NCBI RefSeq assembly: GCF_008329705.1 | Contig: NZ_VTSX01000020.1 | Location: forward strand, 41,845-105,844 | Direction of reading: 5' to 3' | Source of the DNA: Chryseobacterium sp. SN22 | GTDB taxonomy: Bacteria > Bacteroidota > Bacteroidia > Flavobacteriales > Weeksellaceae | DNA length: 64,000 bases | Shown here: positions 27,355 to 34,529 of the stretch, piece by piece | How the letters are laid out: every line of letters starts with the position of its first letter | Position numbering within the stretch: position 1 is the first letter of the stretch | Made by a program: the position numbers and the translations under genes | Notes under the pieces: model-generated | Databases searched by the model: none | Seen by the model: only the letters and a program-made list of their open reading frames with translations | Told to the model about the DNA's origin: nothing

Positions 27355-27432
27355 ATGTTCAGTAAAGTACATATTTCTACAGCAGGATTGCCTTTTGCAA
27401 AGGCAGGGCTTCGTGGTTGGGTACATTTTTAG
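27355..27432 (+). CDS. Putative 25-codon small protein or small-RNA gene
   Basis: ATG at 27355 to TAG at 27430-27432 encodes 25 residues, beginning MFSKVHISTAGLPF and ending RGWVHF. It lies alone between a full consensus promoter and a perfect terminator, giving a transcript of about 170 nt. A 6-bp hairpin (GCCTTT-TGC-AAAGGC, 27390-27404) sits inside the reading frame. The unit could encode a small protein, a leader peptide or a regulatory RNA; no homologue is known to me. The nearest downstream genes (27731 on) are behind the terminator and a repeat. Confidence 0.4.
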   Translation: MFSKVHISTAGLPFAKAGLRGWVHF

Positions 27433-27457
27433 AATAACAGTATAATGAAATATTACC

Positions 27458-27486
27458 ACCCGGAGTCGTAAGATTCCGGGTTTTTT
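27458..27486 (+). terminator. Rho-independent terminator of the small unit
   Basis: A 7-bp perfect stem (ACCCGGA / TCCGGGT) with a 10-nt loop and six T. Confidence 0.75.
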
Positions 27487-27562
27487 ATTGCGCAATATTT
27501 CAAACTCACAACAGGTTTTCCCGGACTCTTTTCAACAATCAGGAATAATTCAGATGGCTTTT

Positions 27563-27665
27563 AGGAGCTGTTTCCCGCTATCCGTTGCAATCTTTTTGCA
27601 TCCGACGCATTAAGGCTTTGCCTGCCGGAACTTTGCAAAAAGGATTTCCACTGCTATCGGGGCTA
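27563..27665 (+). repeat. Structured intergenic repeat of flavobacterial type
   Basis: About 100 nt from TAGGAGCTGTTTCCCGCTAT to GCTATCGGGGCTA. The inner arms CTTTTTGCA (27592-27600) and TGCAAAAAG (27634-27642) pair perfectly, and CCCG near the 5' end can pair with CGGG near the 3' end. I recall elements with the same ends (TTTCCCGCT ... TTTCCACTGC.ATCGGGGCTA) between genes in many flavobacterial genomes. No second copy is in the window, so repeat status rests on memory. Confidence 0.5.
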
Positions 27666-27730
27666 GTGATAACGTTCCGCACAATATCTTATAAACCCAA
27701 AGGGCTGTAAGATTAAAGTAAAATATCAGG

Positions 27731-28521
27731 ATGATGTACAGAATTTTGTATGTCGCTTTAATAATTGATATTAATGGAAAAAGACAACCTCTTTTTTTCA
27801 GACTGAGAAATCTGAGAAGCAGAAAAAGAATAATAAAAAAAGATGTAGAGAAACAGATCAGGCAAAAATATAAACATTGGAGAAGACTTTGGGAAATAAG
27901 ACGGAATATTCCGTTGGTTCCTTTGGAAAAACCCTATCAAAAAGGCTTTGTTAGATTTTTTGTGTTAAGGGATGATATAAAAAGGTCCAGTGACAGTAGA
28001 TTCTTCGAAGAGCTTTTAAAAAAGTTGAATACGGAAATGTATTCTCCGACACGTAAATTTCTCAAGAAAAACGGAGACGCGGACGAAGGATTTGTATCGT
28101 AAAAGAGCAGAAGATTGCCAATATTTATCCTTGGGAATGGGAAAGTCCAAAACTAGGACTTACCGCAAGGGAAAAGCAATATTTTATCATGAAAGACGAT
28201 TACTGTCCGATCAAAAAGTCAGTCAAAGTTTACTATGAATTTACTGAGCCATGGAGGTTTGTATTAAGGGTAAGACCCAATATCATTACCCATTATAAGC
28301 CTATACAGTCAGATCTTGAGAAAGATATGGATGAGACCAATTCTTTTTTAGATCAGTATAAAGTTCAGGGGATCATCCATAAAACCATTTACGGAAAAAC
28401 CGATGCATGGAAAGATAGATACATACGCGATCGGATGAAAAGCCTGAAAGCTTTTCACTACACAATTTCTGCAACAGCGATTGCAGACCTGTTAGAGGAG
28501 GCAGACCTCCTCAAAATTTAA
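27731..28521 (+). pseudogene. Basic protein of the RtcB-PrfH cassette, frameshifted
   Basis: Two open frames appear to be parts of one gene. The first (27731-28102, 123 codons) encodes a very basic protein (RKRIIKKDVEKQIRQKYKHW, then IRRNIPLVPLEKPYQKGFVR). The second frame is open from 28057 to 28521 and reads IANIYPWEWESPKLGLTARE before the first ATG at 28189, so its coding sequence clearly begins upstream of any start. The switch lies at 28057-28102, most simply at the A-run 28067-28071. Restored, the product would be about 262 aa. It precedes rtcB by 10 bp and is probably the first gene of that operon. Family unknown; RNA or ribosome binding is suggested only by charge and context. Confidence 0.6.
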
Positions 28522-28531
28522 AAATAAAACA

Positions 28532-29923
28532 ATGGGAAATTTAAAACTAAAAGGAAAAGACATATTAAAACTGGGATATCCGAACAACCAGAGCGTCAAC
28601 ATCGCGCTGGAAGTCATGAAAAGGAATTTTGCAACCAAAAACATTCATCATGTAAAATCTCTTTTAAAGGAAATCCTTATTAACCCGGAGAATTTTGAGA
28701 AAGACCTCACCTTCGGACAAATTGCGGAAGCCCTGCTTTCCTCCAAAAAAACGGAAAAAAGAATGCTCAATACCCAACGGGCGGCGTTTCAGGTTTTCGG
28801 AAACAACATTTCGGATGAAGCGAAAAACCAGCTGTATACCGCACTGAAGCTGCCGGTTTCCGTACAGGGTGCGCTGATGCCCGATGCGCACAGCGGATAC
28901 GGGCTTCCGATCGGCGGAGTACTCGCGGTAGAAAATGCCGTGATCCCATATGGCGTCGGGATGGATATCGGATGCCGGATGAGTCTCAGCATTCTCGATA
29001 CGCCGGTATCCTATCTGGACGGTGCCAGAGATAAATACGAAAAAGCGCTTGCTGAGCACACGAAGTTTGGAATGTACGAAACTCATAAGTCGCACATCGA
29101 TCACGAAATTTTCGAGCGGGATACTTTCGATATGATTCCGATATTGAGAAGACTCAAAGGAAAAGCAATCAGGCAGATGGGAAGTTCCGGCGGCGGAAAC
29201 CATTTCGTTGAATTCGGGGAAGTGGAAATTACGGAGGAAGATCCGCAGATCGGTCTTCCGAAAGGCCGATACCTGGGAATCCTGTCACACAGCGGTTCAC
29301 GCGGGCTCGGTGCCGAAATCGCCCAGTATTATTCCAGAATGGCTGTTGATCAGTGTCCGTTGCCGAAAGAAGCACAGCAATTTGCCTGGCTGGACCTTAG
29401 CACCCACCTCGGGCTGGAATACTGGACGGCGATGAATCTGGCCGGCGATTATGCCTCTGCCTGTCACGACGATATCCATAGAAGGCTGGTAAAAGCTGTT
29501 GGCGGGAGGGTAAAGGCCAGAATAGAAAACCATCACAATTTTGCCTGGAAAGAAGTCCACAACGGTAAAGAAGTGATCGTTCACCGGAAAGGCGCCACTC
29601 CGGCCAATGAAAACGAGCTGGGAATGATTCCGGGATCTATGACGGCCAAAGGCTTTATCGTCCGCGGAAAAGGAAATCCGGAATCCCTGAGCTCAGCTTC
29701 TCACGGGGCCGGAAGAGCCTATTCCAGAGGAGAATGCCGGAGCCTTTTTACTCAGAACGATATCAAAAAAGAATTAAAACTCAAAAATGTTACCCTCATG
29801 GGGGGAAATGCAGAAGAAGCACCGATGGCTTATAAAGACATCAACGAAGTGATGAATGCGCAAAGCGAACTGGTGGATATTCTGGGGACATTTCAGCCAA
29901 GAATGGTAAGGATGGATAAGTAA
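28532..29923 (+). CDS. rtcB: RNA-splicing ligase RtcB family (RtcB2-like)
   Basis: GTP- and Mn-dependent ligase that joins RNA 3'-phosphate (or 2',3'-cyclic phosphate) ends to 5'-OH ends. 463 aa. The metal-binding segment GVGMDIGCRMS contains Cys148; SSGGGNHFVEFGE, LSHSGSRGLG and IENHHNFAWKE supply further metal and nucleotide ligands. The His that is guanylylated in the family is expected at His391 in SSASHGAGRAYSR. The downstream prfH marks it as the RtcB2 type found in ribosome-rescue pairs rather than the tRNA-splicing type. Confidence 0.93.
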   Translation: MGNLKLKGKDILKLGYPNNQSVNIALEVMKRNFATKNIHHVKSLLKEILINPENFEKDLTFGQIAEALLSSKKTEKRMLNTQRAAFQVFGNNISDEAKNQLYTALKLPVSVQGALMPDAHSGYGLPIGGVLAVENAVIPYGVGMDIGCRMSLSILDTPVSYLDGARDKYEKALAEHTKFGMYETHKSHIDHEIFERDTFDMIPILRRLKGKAIRQMGSSGGGNHFVEFGEVEITEEDPQIGLPKGRYLGILSHSGSRGLGAEIAQYYSRMAVDQCPLPKEAQQFAWLDLSTHLGLEYWTAMNLAGDYASACHDDIHRRLVKAVGGRVKARIENHHNFAWKEVHNGKEVIVHRKGATPANENELGMIPGSMTAKGFIVRGKGNPESLSSASHGAGRAYSRGECRSLFTQNDIKKELKLKNVTLMGGNAEEAPMAYKDINEVMNAQSELVDILGTFQPRMVRMDK

Positions 29924-29939
29924 ACAGCTAATGATTCAA

Positions 29940-29965
29940 CCTCACAGGTTTTTAAACCTGTGAGG
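29940..29965. repeat. Hairpin repeat of the CCTCACAGG type
   Basis: A 12-bp perfect stem (CCTCACAGGTTT / AAACCTGTGAGG) with a 2-nt loop between rtcB and the next gene. Hairpins of this sequence are common between genes in Bacteroidetes, by my recollection. Without a T-run it may act as an mRNA processing or stability element inside the operon. Confidence 0.5.
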
Positions 29966-29997
29966 TCTATCAGGAGCAAACAACAATTAAAAGAAAA

Positions 29998-30548
29998 ATG
30001 GGAGCACCACATAACATAACATAAAAAGATACGGTGAAGTCTGGCCGGAATTCAGAATCCGGTACGGACTCGATATTTTAGAAAAATTAAAAAAGAAAGT
30101 CATTGTTTCGGGAGGCTGGGCATGGCATTTTATGTCCAAAGCGGGACATACCGAATACAAGCACGCACATGATCATAAGGATATTGATGTGTTTGTGAAA
30201 AAAGAAAATGTGGCAGAAGTCCTGATAATCCTTCAGCAGGAAGGTTTTCAGAAAGTCTGGACAAGATACGATCATCTCCCGGGCGAAGAAAATTTCCGGA
30301 GATATGAGAAGACGGTAGAAATGGAAAACGCAAAATTTCATAGGATCACGATTGATTTCTTTGAGAAAAATGATCTGGAAACGATTGAAACCAACGGGTT
30401 TACCGTGGTAAAGCCCCAGCTCCTACTTTCATTTTACAGGAATATCCATTCCAGCGATAAATGCTGGGCGGTGATCGCCGCAAAAGACCTGCTTGAAAAA
30501 GGAATCGATCCGGTCGGCCACCCGGAATTAAATGAAATACCGAAATAA
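29998..30548 (+). pseudogene. Nucleotidyltransferase-like gene, out of frame by a pentanucleotide repeat
   Basis: The open frame (30015-30548) encodes a protein with GGWAWHF and HDHKDIDVFV, resembling the GG and DxD motifs of the minimal nucleotidyltransferase fold, then ITIDFFEKNDL and a C-terminal KLL-like helix region. The first in-frame ATG (30132) is inside the GG-DxD region and would remove the active site. An ATG at 29998 is in another frame. Between them, CATAA is repeated three times (30010-30024). With two copies the ATG reads through as MGAPHNIKRYGEVWPEF into the domain, giving about 182 aa. So the gene is either switched off by repeat slippage or broken. It is 1 bp from prfH. Confidence 0.65.
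30010..30024 (+). repeat. Pentanucleotide tandem repeat (CATAA)x3
   Basis: Three perfect copies, five codons into the nucleotidyltransferase-like gene. Loss of one copy restores the frame from ATG 29998, so it is a candidate slipped-strand switch. Three copies is short for a highly mutable tract. Confidence 0.7.
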
Positions 30549-30549
30549 A

Positions 30550-31248
30550 ATGGAAAAACTCATACAAATAACCGCAGGAAAAGGGCCTCTGGAGTGCCAG
30601 TGGGTCGTCGCCAAAGTGCTGAAAATTTTCCTGGAAGAAACAAAAAACAATAACATCCCATACGAAATCATCCATCGCGAAAACGGTGATGAAAACCTGA
30701 CATTAAAATCTGTAACTCTTCTTTTAAAATCAGAAGATCCGGAGGGTTTCTTAGAATCTTGGCTCGGGAGCATTTGCTGGACAGGCAAAAGTACTTTCCG
30801 GAAACTGCATAAACGCAGCAACTGGTTTATCGGGATCTTTGAGCTGGAAGGCTTGGAAAAAGTCAGTTTTCATGAAAAAGATATCCGGTTTCAGACGGTG
30901 AGGAGCCAGGGAAGCGGAGGCCAGAATGTGAATAAAGTAAATACCGCGGTCCGTGCCACCCATATCCCGACCGGGCAAAGCGTTTTCGTACAGGACTCCC
31001 GGTCGCAGCTGGAAAACAAAAAGCTTTCCATGGAAAGGCTGAAAGCAAAAGTCCTGGAACAGAATATTATCCGCCTGCAGAAAAGAATGCAGGAAACCTG
31101 GAGCAACCACCTGAATGTACAACGCGGAAACCCGGTAAGAACGTTTGCCGGGACCGATTTCAAAAAAAATTATCAGGAAAAGTCTTTCAGCAGACAAAGG
31201 CACCACCTGAAAAACAAACTTAAAAATTATAGAAATGACCTTAACTAA
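30550..31248 (+). CDS. prfH: Peptide chain release factor-like protein PrfH
   Basis: Ribosome-rescue release factor homologue. 232 aa from MEKLIQITAGKGPLECQWVV, lacking the long N-terminal domain of RF1/RF2, as in the PrfH family. The peptidyl-hydrolysis GGQ is at residues 123-125 in [18 protein letters not shown], followed by QDSRSQLENKK. Published work shows that PrfH frees ribosomes whose 16S rRNA decoding centre has been cut and that its partner RtcB2 re-ligates the rRNA. It starts 1 bp after the preceding gene and overlaps the following TPR gene by 14 bp. Confidence 0.93.
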   Translation: MEKLIQITAGKGPLECQWVVAKVLKIFLEETKNNNIPYEIIHRENGDENLTLKSVTLLLKSEDPEGFLESWLGSICWTGKSTFRKLHKRSNWFIGIFELEGLEKVSFHEKDIRFQTVRSQGSGGQNVNKVNTAVRATHIPTGQSVFVQDSRSQLENKKLSMERLKAKVLEQNIIRLQKRMQETWSNHLNVQRGNPVRTFAGTDFKKNYQEKSFSRQRHHLKNKLKNYRNDLN

Positions 31249-31747
31249 AAGTAAATATTATTTCGAAGCACTGGACCATTATCCATACAATCTGCCGGAT
31301 TGTATGGAAGCTTTGAATTATGCACTCTCTTATGATCCTGAAGATGCCGATGCGCTTTGCCTGATGGGAAGAATCTACAGCGAAATGCTCAGCAACTACG
31401 AACAGGCAAAACATTATTTTGAGGAAGCCATGCAGTATGATGTAACCAACGTTAATACGCCGCAGTATTATATTATCTGTCTGCTGAACAACGAAGATTT
31501 GCACGAAGCAGAAAAGCTGATTAGCTATTCACTGAAAATCAAAGGGATTGATAAAGCGACGCTTTGGCTCTACAGGTCAATGCTTTCCGAAAAAAGAGGA
31601 AGTCTGGTGAATGCCCTGAAGTTCCTGACGGAAGCGGAGAAATACTGTTTTACCGAACGCAGTCTGAACAACATAAAAGCCCGCCGGAAATTTATTAAAT
31701 CCAAAATGCCCAAAAAAAGAAAAATTAAAAAGAATGAGGAAGCTTAA
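31235..31747 (+). CDS. TPR-repeat protein of the RtcB-PrfH operon
   Basis: 170 aa, helical, with tetratricopeptide-like repeats: ALNYALSYDPEDADALCLMG, then QAKHYFEEAMQYDVTNVNTP and ALWLYRSML-like units at 34-residue spacing. The C-terminus is highly basic (KSKMPKKRKIKKNEEA), which could contact RNA or the ribosome. The 14-bp overlap with prfH indicates translational coupling, so it probably works in the same rescue/repair pathway, perhaps as an adaptor. The function is inferred from context. Confidence 0.7.
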   Translation: MTLTKSKYYFEALDHYPYNLPDCMEALNYALSYDPEDADALCLMGRIYSEMLSNYEQAKHYFEEAMQYDVTNVNTPQYYIICLLNNEDLHEAEKLISYSLKIKGIDKATLWLYRSMLSEKRGSLVNALKFLTEAEKYCFTERSLNNIKARRKFIKSKMPKKRKIKKNEEA

Positions 31748-31874
31748 TGAGCCTCCTTTTTATACATTAATAATGAAATTACGGCTTGAAATAAAAAGGT
31801 TCCGGGAATAATGATGTGCTTTGCGCATGAATTTTCTGTTCCTGCATTAAATGAAAATTCCACTGAAATAAAAT

Positions 31875-31906
31875 AAAAAATAGGCTTTCTTCAAAGCCTA
31901 TTTTTT
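31875..31906. terminator. Bidirectional terminator
   Basis: An 8-bp stem (TAGGCTTT / AAAGCCTA) flanked by an A-run and a T-run, between the convergent TPR and cytochrome genes. It overlaps the stop codon of the latter. Confidence 0.75.
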
Positions 31907-32188
31907 ATTTACGGAGATCAGATAATCATAAACCATCTGGTGCTGTTCGTCGGTTAGTTTTGCTTTCGGTGCCATTCTGCTCAGGGTGTTGATCCATCCT
32001 TGGTCATCATGTTTTGCCGGGTCCGGCAGTTTGTGGCACCGGTTGCATGAGTTTTCGAAAATACTTTTTCCCTGGGCCAGCTGTTCGGATGAAGTATACT
32101 TCGGTCCGGTTACGGCTATGCTCTTCGGCCCGCATGATACTACCGTTAAGGCAGAGGCTGCGATAATTCCAAAAATCAGTTTTCTCAT
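31898..32188 (-). CDS. Monohaem cytochrome c-type lipoprotein
   Basis: 96 aa. The lipobox ALTVVSC predicts lipid attachment. One haem-binding CxxCH is present (NSCNRCHKLPDP), and the distal Met is probably in SRMAPKAKLTDEQ. It is a small class I-type cytochrome c, probably an envelope electron carrier. The neighbouring upstream gene is a close paralogue with the same length, spacing and final motif (YDYLISVNKK versus YDYIVSVKK), from tandem duplication; 21 bp separate the two. Confidence 0.85.
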   Translation of the reverse strand: MRKLIFGIIAASALTVVSCGPKSIAVTGPKYTSSEQLAQGKSIFENSCNRCHKLPDPAKHDDQGWINTLSRMAPKAKLTDEQHQMVYDYLISVNKK

Positions 32189-32209
32189 AACAATATTTTT
32201 TAAAGTGAA

Positions 32210-32500
32210 TTATTTTTTCACAGACACGATATAATCGTACACCCATTGGTGCTGCTCGTCGGTAAGCTTTGCTTTCGGAGCCATCCAGTTCATAATTCCT
32301 ACCCATTGTACCGGCGTGTGGGAAGTAGGATCCGGCAGTTTATGGCATTTTCCGCAGGAGTTTTCAAAGATGCTTTTTCCCTGTGCAATCTGCGCGGCTG
32401 TAGATTTGGAAGCTACCGGTGTAGTTGCCGTAGAAGCCTTCGGAGTACACGATGCCAGTAAAAGGGCTGCGAATGAAGCTACAGCAATAATTCTTTTCAT
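32210..32500 (-). CDS. Monohaem cytochrome c-type lipoprotein, paralogue
   Basis: 96 aa from MKRIIAVASFAALLLASC, which places the lipobox correctly; a longer open frame to 32608 is spacer. The haem motif is SCGKCHKLPDP and the probable Met ligand lies in NWMAPKAKLTDEQ. The linker after the lipid Cys is low-complexity (Ser, Thr, Ala). It is transcribed first in the two-gene unit, from a promoter with a good -7 box. Confidence 0.87.
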   Translation of the reverse strand: MKRIIAVASFAALLLASCTPKASTATTPVASKSTAAQIAQGKSIFENSCGKCHKLPDPTSHTPVQWVGIMNWMAPKAKLTDEQHQWVYDYIVSVKK

Positions 32501-32525
32501 GTCTGAATAATTTTTTTGATTGAAA

Positions 32526-32533
32526 CAAATGTA
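32526..32533 (-). promoter_or_regulatory. Candidate -7 box of the cytochrome pair
   Basis: TACATTTG on the minus strand matches TAnnTTTG, 25 bp before the ATG of the first gene. The upstream box is not clear. Confidence 0.45.
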
Positions 32534-32712
32534 GCAAATTCCCTCTGCCATTGATATGGGACAGTTTAATTTAGAAGAAATACAAATTAGAAAGGGAGAA
32601 ATATTCACTGGTGAATTGTCAATTGTCAGTAATGGAGATTAATTGTGAAAGGTAAATCTTAATTATAAATTAACTACTTGCTATTTAACATTACTGGCGA
32701 TAACACTGGATA

Positions 32713-32743
32713 AACTTCCGACCTCCAGTTTCCTCTTCCGTCC
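32713..32743 (+). repeat. 31-nt dispersed pyrimidine-rich repeat, copy 3
   Basis: It matches copy 1 (2933-2963) at about 26 of 31 positions without gaps: AACTTCCGACCTCCAG at the 5' end, TCCTCTTCC at the 3' end. It is followed by further CT-rich sequence (CCTCTTCTTCTG). Confidence 0.55.
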
Positions 32744-32840
32744 TCTTCTTCTGATTCCTGGTTTAATTCACCTTAATAATCGTTAAATATATGCCTTTAA
32801 TACTTGTAAGTCATAAATTTAAAGACAAAACAAATTGGTT

Positions 32841-32872
32841 TTTGACGGTTCAAGCTTTAATCCTTATTTTTG
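32841..32872 (+). promoter_or_regulatory. meaB promoter, almost abutting the start codon
   Basis: TTTG, 20 nt, TATTTTTG: full consensus. Only 5 bp separate the -7 box from the meaB ATG, so the mRNA would have no leader or almost none. Confidence 0.6.
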
Positions 32873-32877
32873 AATCA

Positions 32878-33861
32878 ATGAAATTTTCTACACAAGAGCT
32901 GATAAAAGGAATACGGTCGGGGAATAAACGCCTGATCGGCAAGGCTATTACCTTAGCGGAAAGTAAGAAAGCCGAACACCGTCAGCAGGCAGAAGAGCTG
33001 CTGAAGCAGATCATGCCTTATACCGGAAATTCTGTGAGGGTAGGGGTTACCGGAGTGCCGGGTGCCGGGAAATCAACTTTTATAGAAAATTTCGGGAGGC
33101 TGGCGATTGCCCATGGAAAAAAAGTCGCAGTTCTCGCAATTGATCCGAGCTCAGCCATTAACAAAGGCAGTATCCTGGGTGATAAAACCCGTATGGAAGA
33201 ATTGGCAAAAGAAGAACATGCCTTTATCCGTCCTTCTCCGAGTTCCGGTTTTTTAGGAGGGGTTGCCAATACTACTTTTGAAACCATGATGATCTGTGAA
33301 GCGGCCGGCTATGATTATATTTTAATTGAAACCGTAGGTGTCGGACAGTCTGAAGTACTGGTAGCCGATATTACCGATATTTTTTTATTTTTAAAAATCA
33401 TCGGCGGCGGCGATGAGTTGCAGGGCATCAAACGTGGGATCATGGAAATGGTAGATGTAATCTTCATCAATAAAGTGGAAGCAGAAAATCTTCAGAAGGC
33501 CAAAAATACCAGACTGGAACTGAAGCGTGCCCTGGACTTTATTCCACCTAAAGAAAAAGACTGGAAAGTTCCGGTATTGCTGGGTTCGGCATTAAGCAAT
33601 AATGGCCTCGATGATGTTTTCGAAAAGATCAATGACTTCATCAGCCTGAAAAAGAAAACAGGCCGGTTTGAGCAGATCCGTATCCAACAGGCCGAAAAGC
33701 GTTTTGAATATTGGGTACAGGAATACATCCTTTCGATGATGAAGAAAAACAATTCCGTAGAAGAAGCCTACATTCAGCATAAAAAAAATGCTTCAGCCAT
33801 GGTTTCCAATCCCAGCACTGAAGCAAAATTATTCGTCGAAAAGTTTTTATCAAAAGATTAA
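32878..33861 (+). CDS. meaB: Methylmalonyl-CoA mutase-associated GTPase MeaB
   Basis: G-protein chaperone that loads adenosylcobalamin onto methylmalonyl-CoA mutase and protects the enzyme. 327 aa from MKFSTQELIKGIRSGNKRLI, which aligns with known MeaB/ArgK N-termini; the longer frame from 32791 would include the promoter. The P-loop GVPGAGKST has Lys65. The switch region LAIDPSSAINKGSILGDKTR and ETVGVGQSEV are characteristic. It serves the mutase encoded at 24281-26398. Confidence 0.95.
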   Translation: MKFSTQELIKGIRSGNKRLIGKAITLAESKKAEHRQQAEELLKQIMPYTGNSVRVGVTGVPGAGKSTFIENFGRLAIAHGKKVAVLAIDPSSAINKGSILGDKTRMEELAKEEHAFIRPSPSSGFLGGVANTTFETMMICEAAGYDYILIETVGVGQSEVLVADITDIFLFLKIIGGGDELQGIKRGIMEMVDVIFINKVEAENLQKAKNTRLELKRALDFIPPKEKDWKVPVLLGSALSNNGLDDVFEKINDFISLKKKTGRFEQIRIQQAEKRFEYWVQEYILSMMKKNNSVEEAYIQHKKNASAMVSNPSTEAKLFVEKFLSKD

Positions 33862-34419
33862 TTATTCAGGTTGAGGTTTCTCTTTCGGTTCCTCATTTTT
33901 AGTAATGTACCCATCGTAAGAAATCGGTTGCCTGTCATTGCTTTTTATCGAGGTAAAAGCTTTCCCGTTTTTAAAGACCTCAATGATGATTTCATCCACC
34001 GTGCTTTGATCTTTTACTTTAATCCTTACAATGGTTTTCCCTTTTCTTCCTGCCGACTGGCTTACGGTAAAGTCTTTCGTAGTGAACCTATAACCGGACT
34101 GACTTGTGTTTCCATACGTAGGGTTAAATACCCTGCCAAAATAAGGCAATGCTATATCCAGCTTATCTTTTTTTACATCTATGGAATAATTACTTCCCGA
34201 AAGATCCAGGATTCTTGTAGATGTTGTATTCGGAAGGGAATTCATTACATTGATGACATCATAATTTGTGGGGGTTGCCCTCTGGGCATGAAAAGAAAAA
34301 TCCCCGGAATTGATAAGGGCAGTAACCGCCTGTGAATCGCCTCCTGCTGTTTGTGATGAACAGTTTTGGAAACACAGCAGAAAACTTAAAAGACATATAA
34401 TTGAAATATACTTTTTCAT
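33862..34419 (-). CDS. DUF4251 domain lipoprotein
   Basis: 185 aa. Lipobox FQNC at about residue 20. The domain features SGDFSFHAQRATP, SNYSIDVKKDKLDIALPYFG and YRFTTKDFTVSQS match the DUF4251 pattern common in Bacteroidetes envelope proteins. The C-terminus is rich in Pro, Glu and Lys. Function unknown. It is convergent with meaB, with no gap, and divergent from the M48 protease gene 110 bp away. Confidence 0.85.
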   Translation of the reverse strand: MKKYISIICLLSFLLCFQNCSSQTAGGDSQAVTALINSGDFSFHAQRATPTNYDVINVMNSLPNTTSTRILDLSGSNYSIDVKKDKLDIALPYFGRVFNPTYGNTSQSGYRFTTKDFTVSQSAGRKGKTIVRIKVKDQSTVDEIIIEVFKNGKAFTSIKSNDRQPISYDGYITKNEEPKEKPQPE

Positions 34420-34529
34420 AATCTTAAAATATTAATTGTAGAGCTAAAATAGCAAAATGTATGCAAATATTTAGATAGAGAATTATTTTGGAATAAAAAT
34501 TGTAAATGTTGAACTAATACACTCGAAAT

